Below, one piece after another: positions 1 through 6,791 of a stretch of DNA of 20,051 bases. A program made the translations under genes and the position numbers. Numbering within the stretch: position 1 is the stretch's first letter; the number at the start of each line of letters is the position of its first letter. The notes beneath the pieces are model-generated. The model saw only the letters and a program-made list of their open reading frames with translations, was not told where the DNA came from and searched no databases. Source of the stretch: a virus; IMG/VR virus record IMGVR_UViG_3300046467_002639, positions 1 to 20,051 of that record; one strand, 5' to 3'.

Positions 1-572
1 TCACTAGCGTTTACTTGGGCCACAAACGATACTCTTTCATCCTTCCCGGCTACAGCTGAACCACAAACCTTAAAGCCTCTGTCGTCTTGAATGATGTTTT
101 TTACAGTTTTGCCCCATTGAGTTTCTCTTTCATAACAAGACAACACCAGCCCTTCAATTTTAATCCTGCCCCCTTCTACTGGTACTGGTTCTGCTCTTTC
201 GTATTCTTCTTTTTCATTTTTTGCTGCCGCCTCTTCTGCTAACCTTGTTTTTTCTTGTTGCTCTTTTTGCTCCTCAGTTAGCTCAGTAACATAGCAATTA
301 CCTTTATTTGAATTTCCAGTGCCCCAGTCATTAGTTTGTCTTTCGCCATTTAAGTATAAGAGTTTGTTGCCAACATATTCTTTGGCTTTTTTTACTGCTT
401 CTTGATAATCAGTGGAAAGGTTTTTAATGTAATATTCTTTTATGTATGGTTTTTGAACCCCCTCAACGAGAGCCCACTCTATTTGAGCATTTTTAAGGGT
501 ATACACAATATTATCTTGGCCAGTGTCAAGATAATAATAAGGTTTAAAGTTTTCAAATTCTGATTTTTTCAT
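1..572 (-). CDS. Partial hypothetical protein with possible OB-fold segment
   Basis: This leftward gene starts at 572 behind a strong ribosome site (GGAGGG, about 573-580) and runs off the left edge, so only about 190 residues are visible. The first 110 residues are mixed and tyrosine-rich. Residues about 110-140 are a Lys/Glu/Gln-rich helix, probably a coiled-coil linker. After it comes a beta-rich part with the phrases IKIEGLVLS, ETQWGKTVKNI and QDDRGFKVCGS. Similar phrases (G-VLS, T-WG-T-K, QDDRGFKVWG) occur in many uncharacterised phage proteins that look like OB folds; that resemblance is from memory. A role in binding nucleic acid is therefore only an inference. It has its own promoter and a palindrome upstream, apart from the five genes to its right. 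Confidence 0.75.
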   Translation of the reverse strand, partial: MKKSEFENFKPYYYLDTGQDNIVYTLKNAQIEWALVEGVQKPYIKEYYIKNLSTDYQEAVKKAKEYVGNKLLYLNGERQTNDWGTGNSNKGNCYVTELTEEQKEQQEKTRLAEEAAAKNEKEEYERAEPVPVEGGRIKIEGLVLSCYERETQWGKTVKNIIQDDRGFKVCGSAVAGKDERVSFVAQVNAS

Positions 573-583
573 TTTCCCTCCTT

Positions 584-607
584 TTGTAATGTATTAAATG
601 ATTACAA
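584..607. promoter_or_regulatory. 24-bp imperfect palindrome, likely operator
   Basis: Perfect 7-base arms TTGTAAT (584-590) and ATTACAA (601-607) flank a 10-base spacer with TTAA at its centre. It lies just downstream of the leftward -10 box and upstream of the ribosome site of the gene starting at 572, a classic place for a repressor. Length and end bases match the palindrome at 3681-3704. Confidence 0.5.
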
Positions 608-615
608 TGAATACT

Positions 616-644
616 ATACTAAGGGTAGGTGATGCTTTTTGCAA
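616..644 (-). promoter_or_regulatory. Leftward sigma70-like promoter
   Basis: Read on the minus strand, TTGCAA (644-639) is a -35 box, followed by a 17-base spacer and TAGTAT (621-616) as the -10 box. An overlapping TATAGT (618-613) is an alternative -10. It would drive the partial gene starting at 572. Box matches are 4 to 5 of 6, so this is plausible but not proven. Confidence 0.45.
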
Positions 645-674
645 CCCCTAAATTGAAAATAAATGAATTATTTT

Positions 675-1163
675 TTAAGACTCAAATTCTGCCTGGAGGC
701 TTTCCAGGTCATCTGAACTCATAACTGTGGTTAGTTTTATCTTATTGATGTCGTGTTCTGAACACACTATTTTGTTTAATGCTTCGATGCATTTATGGTC
801 TGTCTTTTCCATTGGTCCCTGGGCTGAAGAAATTAAGACGGCTCTTTTAAGAACATCCCCAAAGCTCATATCATCAAGCTTGTTTTTCATGTTTCTTACT
901 TCCTCCCATTTGGCCTCCTGGTCTACTAATTGTCTTATTTTATATCCAGCCCCAGCGTTCCTTATATTAATTAGTTTTCTTTCGATCTCCCCCAGCTCTC
1001 CCCATTTTGTTATTTCCTCCTGGAACCTTCCACAGCTTTTACACCTGGTATCCCCTAAGGTAGTTGAACAAACATTACGGCATGGTGTTCCCGACAAACC
1101 GGTTTCGCCTGTAAGAAATTTAGATCTGTCCCGTTTCCAAGACAGATCCGGGCTTTTAAGCAT
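675..1163 (-). CDS. DUF1289-domain zinc-binding protein
   Basis: This is a 162-residue protein. Residues 27-67 match the DUF1289 pattern: PCRNVC (Cys28, Cys32), then CKSCGR (Cys41, Cys44, Gly45, Arg46), then an EEITKW helix and an ERK tail. Four cysteines spaced C-x3-C-x8-C-x2-C suggest a small zinc-binding fold. Bacterial DUF1289 proteins are usually short and of unknown role; here about 95 helical, charged residues follow the domain, including a GDVLKRAVLISSAQGPMEK segment I do not recognise. It is the last gene of the leftward run from the ERF gene and lies 4 bases from its upstream neighbour, so it is probably co-transcribed. A role in early phage or host takeover is only a guess. Confidence 0.85.
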   Translation of the reverse strand: MLKSPDLSWKRDRSKFLTGETGLSGTPCRNVCSTTLGDTRCKSCGRFQEEITKWGELGEIERKLINIRNAGAGYKIRQLVDQEAKWEEVRNMKNKLDDMSFGDVLKRAVLISSAQGPMEKTDHKCIEALNKIVCSEHDINKIKLTTVMSSDDLESLQAEFES

Positions 1164-1167
1164 TTTT

Positions 1168-1461
1168 TTATTTGGACTTTTTAGTTTCCTTAATGTCTTC
1201 TTCAGACGATTCTACACCGTTTTCATTGTTATTAACAACGGTATAGCCTTTTTGTGGTAAGAGGGTTTGTAATTCTCCCTGGTCCACTCTCTGGCCTAAC
1301 TGCACCAATCTTATAATCTCTGACAAGACTGGTAGCACGGTGTTGGAATCAAACTGCATGGCCACAACTCTCTGTACAGCCGCTTCAGGGAGAGAGTCTA
1401 CATCGTATTCTCTCTGCTCTTGATCAACTGTTACAGTTATTTTTCTGTTTTCTTCAGTCAT
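1168..1461 (-). CDS. Small acidic hypothetical protein (DUF6447-like N-terminus)
   Basis: This 97-residue protein starts at 1461 after an AAGGAAAAAG ribosome site. Residues 5-45 (ITVTVDQEQREYDVDSLPEA, then a helix with VVAMQF) follow the pattern of short phage proteins that begin with a beta hairpin 'I-DG-EYD-D-L' and continue into a helix, as in DUF6447; that assignment is tentative. The C-terminal 25 residues are Asn/Glu/Lys-rich and probably disordered. It sits between the SSB-like gene and the DUF1289 gene in one tightly spaced operon. No function can be assigned. Confidence 0.7.
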   Translation of the reverse strand: MTEENRKITVTVDQEQREYDVDSLPEAAVQRVVAMQFDSNTVLPVLSEIIRLVQLGQRVDQGELQTLLPQKGYTVVNNNENGVESSEEDIKETKKSK

Positions 1462-1474
1462 TCTTTTTCCTTAA

Positions 1475-1765
1475 TTAAAATGGTATATTCTCACCGGAGC
1501 CAGTATCGGGAGGGGACTCCTGCTTATTTTCAGGCGGCTTCCACTGTTCTGTAACTGAGCCACTCAAAAAATACCCCTTAGATATTTTTCCAGCATCTTT
1601 TTCTAGCCAAAAAGCCACATCATAAAAGGTATCGTTCATAGCAACGAACCCCTTATAAACAGGCTGCCTGGTTGTTATCTGCTCCTCCGGGCTTAATGCA
1701 TAAAAAGCTTCGTTCTTTTTAAGTCCTGTTGTTGCCACTCTTTCCGTTTTTTCAAAATCAGCCAT
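1475..1765 (-). CDS. Hypothetical protein with SSB-like C-terminal tail
   Basis: The product is a 96-residue protein with a strong ribosome site (AAAGGAGAA). Residues 36-76 form a beta-rich core (VYKGFVAMNDTFYDVAFWLE, then GYFLSGSVTEQW), followed by a Pro/Gln/Glu-rich linker (77-92) and the terminus GENIPF. Bacterial single-stranded DNA-binding proteins end in an acidic tail closing with DDIPF that docks partner proteins such as exonucleases, RecO and PriA. A small beta-rich core plus linker plus IPF end, two genes downstream of an exonuclease and an ERF annealing protein, fits a phage SSB-like or SSB-mimic protein. Only two acidic residues (Asp87, Glu92) lie near the tail, and I cannot confirm an OB fold. 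The function is inference. Confidence 0.75.
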   Translation of the reverse strand: MADFEKTERVATTGLKKNEAFYALSPEEQITTRQPVYKGFVAMNDTFYDVAFWLEKDAGKISKGYFLSGSVTEQWKPPENKQESPPDTGSGENIPF

Positions 1766-1790
1766 AATTTTTCTCCTTTTAGCTAATTAA

Positions 1791-1994
1791 TTAACACAAA
1801 GGATCGGGGCTTTGTCCCAGGGATAATCTTTCCCCTTTGGCCCAATCCTTCAATACATGAGACACTACATAAGCCACCTTGCGGTCATAAAACCTATGAT
1901 CTTTTGTTTGGCCCACTGTTTCTATAACATCATAGACATCGCTATCTATTCGTGAGCTTATGGATCTTTTTTCTTTAATTACATCGGCTTGCAT
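1791..1994 (-). CDS. Small basic protein, possible ribbon-helix-helix DNA-binding protein
   Basis: This 67-residue protein starts at 1994; a GGAGG ribosome site lies just upstream, inside the end of the exonuclease gene. Residues 9-54 read as a short strand (KRSISSRID) followed by two helices (SDVYDVIETVGQT and RKVAYVVSHVLKDWA), the order expected for a ribbon-helix-helix repressor. The C-terminal tail is short and probably flexible. Its place in an early operon near two palindromic control sites would suit an autoregulator. The match is structural intuition without a family signature, so the DNA-binding role is an inference. Confidence 0.65.
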   Translation of the reverse strand: MQADVIKEKRSISSRIDSDVYDVIETVGQTKDHRFYDRKVAYVVSHVLKDWAKGERLSLGQSPDPLC

Positions 1995-1995
1995 T

Positions 1996-2946
1996 TCATT
2001 CCTCCGTTAATTTTGCATAAATTCTTGCCTTCCCTTCACTTCTATATTTTTGCTGTGTTTCAAAGGGAATCTTTTCTTCTTCTACTAGCCTGGCATAACT
2101 TATCCTGCCCTTGGCCTGAGTAGTATGACATTGAACGGTTGGTGTCTTAAATGGGCCGTTGTGTTCTTCTAATAACAACAAGGACAAATCTCTCTTTTTG
2201 TCTTTTAGTTTTTTTAGTTTGGCATCAATATCCAGGTGCTGTCTTACAACCTCGGCCAGCTCTAAAGTAAGGTTAGTATCCCTGACTTCTTTATGAATAA
2301 TGCCTGGTGCCTCAGAAAACTTAGCAATTAACTCTGGGTTCTTAACCGCTTTTTTATAATAATCCATGAATTCTTTAGCCTTGGGTATATAGGTCTTGGA
2401 CCAACCAGGATCACGGTCAACCCACTCTTGGTGGCCTTCTCCGGTTTCAGGATAGTATTGAAAAAACAACATATCATCTATATCCATACACTCCATGCCT
2501 AGTTGCATTTGATGCCAATACCCTCTCTTTTGTTCTTTAACATTACTAACAGCTTTTGATACCGGGCATTTAATTTCAACCGCTGATGTTGTCCCTTTTT
2601 TGCCTTCTAATAAAATTCCATCAGGGCTCATACCAAGCCATTCATATTTTGGATGAGAAACAAAAGGAGAGCTGGTAATTACATAGCCAAGTTCTTTTAG
2701 TTGTTGTGCGGCAAGTGGCTCACTATTTGTTCCGTGTGCTATGGCAAGCTTGGCCATCTCTGGAAAAGGGTCTTGTGGTAGTCCGTGGGCTTGCCTATAC
2801 ATTTCCCTGGCCAACACTTCCCATTGAGCCATAGTGTCTCCTGGGGTCCATTGGTCTTCACCAAAAGCCTTAGCACACCTACTTCCTGTTACTTTATTTG
2901 ACCTCATTTCGTGCCACTCAGGGGTCCCTTGTTTTACTTGGCTCAT
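1996..2946 (-). CDS. YqaJ/lambda-exonuclease-type viral recombinase exonuclease
   Basis: A 316-residue enzyme of the PD-(D/E)XK superfamily, expected to degrade duplex DNA 5' to 3' and leave single-stranded tails for annealing. The motifs are in order: GTPEWHEMR (7-15), KVTGS (18-22), HGTNSEP (71-77), the catalytic core SPDG (107-110) with Asp109, EIKCP (124-128) with Glu124 and Lys126, then YWHQMQLGM (143-151). Length is typical for YqaJ-like phage exonucleases. Its ATG overlaps the ERF stop (ATGA at 2943-2946), so the two are translationally coupled, the same pairing as lambda Exo with Beta. Residues 225-316 are helical and extend beyond the nuclease core. The family call is firm; the polarity is taken from lambda Exo. 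Confidence 0.93.
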   Translation of the reverse strand: MSQVKQGTPEWHEMRSNKVTGSRCAKAFGEDQWTPGDTMAQWEVLAREMYRQAHGLPQDPFPEMAKLAIAHGTNSEPLAAQQLKELGYVITSSPFVSHPKYEWLGMSPDGILLEGKKGTTSAVEIKCPVSKAVSNVKEQKRGYWHQMQLGMECMDIDDMLFFQYYPETGEGHQEWVDRDPGWSKTYIPKAKEFMDYYKKAVKNPELIAKFSEAPGIIHKEVRDTNLTLELAEVVRQHLDIDAKLKKLKDKKRDLSLLLLEEHNGPFKTPTVQCHTTQAKGRISYARLVEEEKIPFETQQKYRSEGKARIYAKLTEE

Positions 2947-3638
2947 TTAATGTCCTCTATTTTGATTTTAGGTGTTTTGCCTAGTGCGGCATAAAGATCT
3001 TTATAGGTGTCGTTTATTTTATCCTGGAGGTCCTTGTTCCCAGCACTTTGGGCCATAGAATTGTACTGAGCAAAAACCCTATCTCTACCTTCGTCTGTTC
3101 CTTCCGATGCAACACCTGCCCTGAATTGTTCCAGGGTTTCTTTGTCTTCATCTTCTGGGGCGGGAGTAGTTGCAATTGCCTCTATTTCTTCTGGCTCCTC
3201 GGTGCCCTCAAAAGGAACACAAAAGAATTGAATTAAAGCATCCCGGTAGGCAAAACTTCTTGCTGCCTGTAGATCCTTTCCCTGGGTACTTTTAGATTGC
3301 CCTAGATAGGCCGTGTCTACATAACTCCCATCTTCCAAAGAAAGAAACCTTAATGTTCCTTGTATAACAGTATGGGTGGTTTTCCCCTCCATATTAATTG
3401 AAACTAACTCCTTTTCTCCTCCGTTTGGAGGGAGCGGGCAGGTCACTATTTTTTCTGTTTCTAAAACAGGAGAAAAGGTTTGATAAATTTGATCTATGCC
3501 CCTAAAGCTGTATCCACTGTTCCCGATTGCAACCTTTCCGCCTTTAGGAATTGGGTGCTCCTTTAAATAATTTTGAACCCTTCCCAGGGCTGCGTAAATT
3601 GCTTGATGTTTGCCTTGTATAACTGTTTGTCCAGACAT
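2943..3638 (-). CDS. erf: ERF-family single-strand annealing protein
   Basis: A 231-residue recombinase that should coat single strands made by the neighbouring exonuclease and anneal them to complementary DNA. The ERF core covers about residues 10-145: a first helix (AIYAALGRVQNYLKE), the phrase GYSFRGIDQIYQTFSPVL (42-59) that corresponds to the family's 'Y-Y--ledI---l-PiL', and the characteristic helix LQAARSFAYRDALIQFFCV (123-141), related to 'GKALTYAKRYALLQAFGI'. The C-terminal third is acidic then helical, as in other ERF proteins. It is the first gene of the leftward operon, with an AGGAGG ribosome site just upstream of its start at 3638 and a palindromic promoter region behind it. Confidence 0.9.
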   Translation of the reverse strand: MSGQTVIQGKHQAIYAALGRVQNYLKEHPIPKGGKVAIGNSGYSFRGIDQIYQTFSPVLETEKIVTCPLPPNGGEKELVSINMEGKTTHTVIQGTLRFLSLEDGSYVDTAYLGQSKSTQGKDLQAARSFAYRDALIQFFCVPFEGTEEPEEIEAIATTPAPEDEDKETLEQFRAGVASEGTDEGRDRVFAQYNSMAQSAGNKDLQDKINDTYKDLYAALGKTPKIKIEDIK

Positions 3639-3678
3639 AATTCCTCCTAAATCAACATTTGAGTGTTAAGTTTAATTC

Positions 3679-3706
3679 AATTGTTTACAAATGTATACAA
3701 ACAATT
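3679..3706. promoter_or_regulatory. Divergent control region with palindromic operator
   Basis: Arms AATTGTTT (3679-3686) and AAACAATT (3699-3706) are perfect inverted repeats around a 12-base spacer, midway between the divergent ERF and replication genes. The inner 24 bases (3681-3704) have the form TTGT-N16-ACAA, the same as 584-607. The site would cover the -35 and spacer of the rightward promoter and lies upstream of the leftward one, so one protein could control both operons. Confidence 0.6.
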
Positions 3707-3712
3707 CATACT
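3684..3712 (+). promoter_or_regulatory. Rightward sigma70-like promoter for the replication operon
   Basis: TTTACA (3684-3689, 5 of 6 to consensus), a 17-base spacer and CATACT (3707-3712, 4 of 6) precede the GGAGGA ribosome site at 3721-3726. TATAAA at 3712-3717 is an alternative -10. The -35 is inside the palindrome, so binding there should repress it. Confidence 0.45.
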
Positions 3713-3731
3713 ATAAAATCGGAGGAAGAAT

Positions 3732-4385
3732 ATGGCGTTAGAGTTTATTACCCAGGTGGTTAAAATTCAGGGGATCACAAGCACACAAAAGTTAATTCTA
3801 TTCTGTTTAGCTAATTATTCTTCAGAAGAAGGAACCAGCTTTCCATCTCACAGTAAGATTGCAGAAATAACCTGTCTTAGCAGGAATGCGGTTTTAAGAA
3901 ACCTAAATACATTAAAAGAGCTAGGATTAATTGATTGGAAAAAGAACGGCCACAACAAAACTAGCAACTTATATAAATTATTGATTAATCAAGGGGGTGT
4001 AATCGAGGATTACATGCCTAGTAATAGAGGAATACACAATACTAAAGAGAAACAAAAGAAATATATATTAGAACTAGAAAACATTGATTATATATATAAA
4101 GAAAAATGTAATAACAAATTCTTTGTACATGAAGCTAATGTTTTATTAACCGCAGAAACAAGATGGAGCAAATTAAAAGAGTTAGGAAGGAGGGGCCTCA
4201 AGTCCCCTAAAACCGGGAAGTGTTTAGATTTAGCAGAGATAGAGTTTTGGAATAAGTATTTTGAGATAGCCAATTCAAAAGGATACATAGATCATTTAAG
4301 GGGCTTTATGTCAGGGAAACCCACTTTAAGAACACTGTTAAGTCAAAAACAGTTTAATGTAATCATCGAAAGGAGGTATGCATGA
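3732..4385 (+). CDS. Winged-helix replication initiation / helicase-loading protein
   Basis: The product is a 217-residue protein with a strong GGAGGA ribosome site. Residues 15-75 match the winged helix common in phage replication proteins (HTH_36-like): TSTQKLILFCLANYSSEEG, then FPSHSKIAEITCLSRNAVLR as the helix-turn-helix, then LKELGLIDWKKN as the wing. The rest (100-217) is helical and basic with no recognised domain. Its stop overlaps the start of the DnaB helicase (ATGA at 4382-4385), the arrangement of lambda O/P-type and other replisome organiser genes. It probably binds the phage origin and recruits the helicase. Which of these tasks it performs is inference. No origin iterons are obvious within the gene. 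Confidence 0.82.
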   Translation: MALEFITQVVKIQGITSTQKLILFCLANYSSEEGTSFPSHSKIAEITCLSRNAVLRNLNTLKELGLIDWKKNGHNKTSNLYKLLINQGGVIEDYMPSNRGIHNTKEKQKKYILELENIDYIYKEKCNNKFFVHEANVLLTAETRWSKLKELGRRGLKSPKTGKCLDLAEIEFWNKYFEIANSKGYIDHLRGFMSGKPTLRTLLSQKQFNVIIERRYA

Positions 4386-5689
4386 GGACCCAATACGAAG
4401 AATTGGAAAGAACATTAATTGGTTGTTTCTTCTTAGGAAAAAATAGCTTTGACATGGCAACAGAAAGAGGCGTGGTCCCGGAAGACTTTTCCTTTAAAAA
4501 GTATAGAGATATTTATAAGATTATGTTGGATAAATATACCAGCGATATTCTTGCGGTTATGGATGCCCTGGAACCAAACCAAAACGATGTGGTTCAAGAC
4601 TGTATTGAAACTTATGTTTCTTCAGCGGGAGTAAAAAACTGGATTAAAATGTTACAAGAGAAATCTCAGTTAAGAAAGCTAGAAAGCCTGGCCAGAGACA
4701 TCCCTGAAATAGTAGCCTCTGAGGACAGCGTGGAAGCTAAGATAGATCAAATACACTCTAAGCTTTTAGACAATCAAATAACCAAATCCTCAGGCATTCC
4801 AAAAAAAGCCAAAGAAGTGTTGAAGGATTTAACAAAAGAGATCCTGGATTCCGGGGAAGATAAGAAAAACGTCATAAGGACTTACCACGAAGAGATAGAT
4901 ACTAAATTACATGGGTTTAAAGCAGGAGATCTGGTTATTGTAGCCGGAAGACCCGCAATGGGCAAAACCACCTTTGCTTTAAACATCGTCACAAAGAACC
5001 TGTTGGCAGGAAAAACTGTTTTAGTTTTTAGCTTAGAGATGACCAACAACCAATTAATGAAAAAAATGATTAGTGCGGAGGCCTCTATAGAGATGTCTGT
5101 TTTAATGAACGGAAACCTGTCTGAAAAAGAATGGGACTCTTATGATAAAAACCACAGCGTGTTGTCTGATACTAATTTATTTATATACGACAAATCTCCT
5201 ATTACGATAGAAACCTTGTTAAACAAAACAAAAACAATTCAGGTCACAGAAGACATAGATATTATAGTTGTAGACTATTTACAGCTGTTAATGACCTCTT
5301 CCAAGATTCCACAGAACTCAGACAGCAGGGCGGCATCCATGACCTATATATCTAATTTATTAAAAGGCCTGGCCAAGGAGGTGTCTTGCCCTGTTATTGC
5401 ACTATCACAGTTAAACAGGGGAGTGGAAAGCAGAACAGATAAAAGGCCGGTGCTTTCGGATTTAAGAGACTCAGGATCTATAGAACAAGATGCGGATTTT
5501 GTTTTAATGTTGTATAGACAAGAATATTACGATAATTCTGAGCCCGGTATAGCAGAAGTAATATGTAGAAAAAATAGAATGGGTGAAACAGGGACTTTTG
5601 AGTTATTATTTGATGGTAGCCTGTCAAAGTTTACAGAGCCTGGTGTAGCTGCATTCGGTGCAATAGTAAATGACGGGGGCCCGATATGA
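4382..5689 (+). CDS. dnaB: DnaB-type replicative DNA helicase
   Basis: This is a 435-residue hexameric helicase that unwinds DNA ahead of the replication fork using ATP. Residues 1-130 are the N-terminal helical domain, followed by the RecA-like domain: Walker A GRPAMGKTT (189-197), SLEM (217-220), Walker B IIVVDYLQLL (294-303), SQLNR (342-346) and LRDSGSIEQDAD (361-372), then the arginine-finger segment ICRKNRMG (394-401). Length is close to bacterial DnaB, and all catalytic motifs are intact. It overlaps the upstream replication protein and the downstream small gene by 4 bases each, so the three are coupled. The phage probably supplies its own helicase while taking other replisome parts from the host or from genes outside this window. 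Confidence 0.96.
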   Translation: MRTQYEELERTLIGCFFLGKNSFDMATERGVVPEDFSFKKYRDIYKIMLDKYTSDILAVMDALEPNQNDVVQDCIETYVSSAGVKNWIKMLQEKSQLRKLESLARDIPEIVASEDSVEAKIDQIHSKLLDNQITKSSGIPKKAKEVLKDLTKEILDSGEDKKNVIRTYHEEIDTKLHGFKAGDLVIVAGRPAMGKTTFALNIVTKNLLAGKTVLVFSLEMTNNQLMKKMISAEASIEMSVLMNGNLSEKEWDSYDKNHSVLSDTNLFIYDKSPITIETLLNKTKTIQVTEDIDIIVVDYLQLLMTSSKIPQNSDSRAASMTYISNLLKGLAKEVSCPVIALSQLNRGVESRTDKRPVLSDLRDSGSIEQDADFVLMLYRQEYYDNSEPGIAEVICRKNRMGETGTFELLFDGSLSKFTEPGVAAFGAIVNDGGPI

Positions 5690-5886
5690 GATTATCAGAA
5701 GAATTTAAGCGTTTTGTAACTGGACAAAAGACAGAGAATGACCTGGAAAGACAAAAAGAAGGGTTGCAGCAGTATAAAAATATATTTTCTTATTATCGGT
5801 TTAGTAGGGCTATGTTAATCAAACAATATGAAGACGGAGTCGTTGGTAACACTCAAAAAAATAACGAACATGAAGATGGCCATTGA
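5686..5886 (+). CDS. Small hypothetical protein
   Basis: This 66-residue protein has a start that overlaps the helicase stop (ATGA at 5686-5689). It is helical and charged (LSEEFKRFVTGQKTENDLER), with a Tyr/Phe-rich middle and a polar, probably disordered C-terminus. It has no motif I recognise. The strict coupling to dnaB suggests a small accessory factor of replication, which is inference only. Its last 59 bases overlap the next gene in another frame, so one of the two starts may be placed too early. Confidence 0.6.
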   Translation: MRLSEEFKRFVTGQKTENDLERQKEGLQQYKNIFSYYRFSRAMLIKQYEDGVVGNTQKNNEHEDGH

Positions 5887-6067
5887 GCAATACAAACAAT
5901 TTTGTACGGAGAATGTTTATTTTCGGAACAAAACAAAAGAAGAGAAAACAATAAATGAAAAGCATTCTTATTGTCATAAGAAAAAAGGGTATTGGGTTTT
6001 AAGAGGGGACACTGGTTGGCTGGTGGCCTTTGTTAGTATAATAGATGGTCGGGTATATTTACCCTAG
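5828..6067 (+). CDS. Small hypothetical protein
   Basis: A 79-residue ORF overlaps the previous gene by 59 bases. No clear ribosome site precedes the ATG at 5828. Internal ATGs at 5870 and 5876 would give a 65- or 63-residue protein that clears most of the overlap and may be the real start. The conserved-looking part is the C-terminus: HSYCHKKKGYWVLRGDTGWL followed by VAFVSIIDGRVYLP, which reads like a compact beta sheet. Function unknown. Confidence 0.5.
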   Translation: MKTESLVTLKKITNMKMAIEQYKQFCTENVYFRNKTKEEKTINEKHSYCHKKKGYWVLRGDTGWLVAFVSIIDGRVYLP

Positions 6068-6077
6068 GAGGAATGGT

Positions 6078-6263
6078 ATGAATGAAATATTAATGAAGTG
6101 TAATAAATATGGACCACCGCCAAGTGGTACAACAGCTTTGGCTTTGTGTAATTGTGCTGCTTGTGCAATACCGACCAAAAGAGATGAAGATAAGTTGCGA
6201 GAGCAAGTTACGAGAGGATTGTTCTATATACAAAGTTTAAAAAACAATGGAAAGATAAAATGA
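6078..6263 (+). CDS. Small cysteine-containing hypothetical protein
   Basis: I chose the ATG at 6078 because TAGGAGGAA lies just ahead of it; an in-frame ATG at 6045 lacks a ribosome site. The 61-residue product has Cys8, Cys24, Cys26 and Cys29 (phrase ALCNCAACA) after a PPPSGTT turn, then a charged helix. The cysteines could hold a metal, but no zinc-finger family fits. It overlaps the next gene at ATGA (6260-6263). Confidence 0.6.
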   Translation: MNEILMKCNKYGPPPSGTTALALCNCAACAIPTKRDEDKLREQVTRGLFYIQSLKNNGKIK

Positions 6264-6490
6264 AAAAAAGGATACATGTTAATCAACATAATATTAAATA
6301 TAATCAAAAACATAATACCAATAAGGCTGTTATAACAGTTAAAACTTATAAATCTAATACTTATACAAATGAAGTTTTTATTAATGGAGCAAGTAAAGTT
6401 ATTTATAGACCAACAAAACCTTTAAGTTGTGGAGCAAAAGTTTGGATTGAAACGGAAGCTGAAGTTAAATGTTTAAGTTGTGAGGGATAA
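6260..6490 (+). CDS. Conserved small phage protein (MKKRIHVNQH family)
   Basis: The product is a 76-residue protein. Its opening MKKRIHVNQHNIKYNQKHN, the middle VITVKTYKSNTY, and the end CGAKVWIETEAEVK form a pattern I recognise from hypothetical proteins of many marine phages and cyanophages, where this protein is very common but has no assigned function. The core looks all-beta. Two late cysteines (CLSCEG) end this version. It is coupled to the gene upstream by an ATGA overlap and is one reason for suggesting an aquatic phage lineage. Confidence 0.75.
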   Translation: MKKRIHVNQHNIKYNQKHNTNKAVITVKTYKSNTYTNEVFINGASKVIYRPTKPLSCGAKVWIETEAEVKCLSCEG

Positions 6491-6494
6491 AAAA

Positions 6495-6782
6495 ATGAAA
6501 AGAAATTATTGGTTTTGGAAAAGCAGTTGGTTTAAAAAATATATTCTTGGTCCTACAGGATCGGGGAAAAGAGCAAGAGACAACAAAGGTCGATATAGAA
6601 AAGACAACAAGGCTACGCCTGATGTCAATGAAGCCTATGAGGATGGCAAGACACCTGCCTCCAGGAACAAAAGAGCCAGGACCAACAGTGGGCGTTATAA
6701 AAAAGATAACAAGAACACCAAAAGAACAAACGAAGCCTATAAAGGCGGCAGAAAACCAAGCAAGACAAAGTCAAAAAAGTAA
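6495..6782 (+). CDS. Very basic protein with two tandem 34-residue repeats
   Basis: This is a 95-residue protein; I chose the ATG at 6495 (GAGGG upstream) over one at 6480 that overlaps the previous gene. After an aromatic N-terminus (YWFWKSSWFKKY) come two copies of a 34-residue unit: residues 25-58 (KRARDNKGRYRKDNKATP, ending NEAYEDG) and 59-92 (KRARTNSGRYKKDNKNTK, ending NEAYKGG). The pattern 'R-NxGRYxKDNK-T---NEAY' is a recurrent phrase in phage proteins, usually present once. High Lys/Arg content suggests binding to nucleic acid or an acidic surface. Function unknown. Confidence 0.7.
   Translation: MKRNYWFWKSSWFKKYILGPTGSGKRARDNKGRYRKDNKATPDVNEAYEDGKTPASRNKRARTNSGRYKKDNKNTKRTNEAYKGGRKPSKTKSKK
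6567..6770 (+). repeat. Two diverged 102-base tandem repeats inside a coding gene
   Basis: Units at 6567-6668 and 6669-6770 encode the two 34-residue repeats of the basic protein. The shared phrases KRAR, GRY, KDNK and NEAY recur at exactly 34 residues. The DNA has diverged, so the duplication is old and probably under selection at protein level. Confidence 0.7.
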
Positions 6783-6791
6783 GGAGGAAAT

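Noticed and set aside
727-1260. Long rightward open frame opposite the DUF1289 and neighbouring genes
   Set aside because: It is antisense to two better-supported genes, has no ribosome site, and its hydrophobic composition mirrors the opposite strand.
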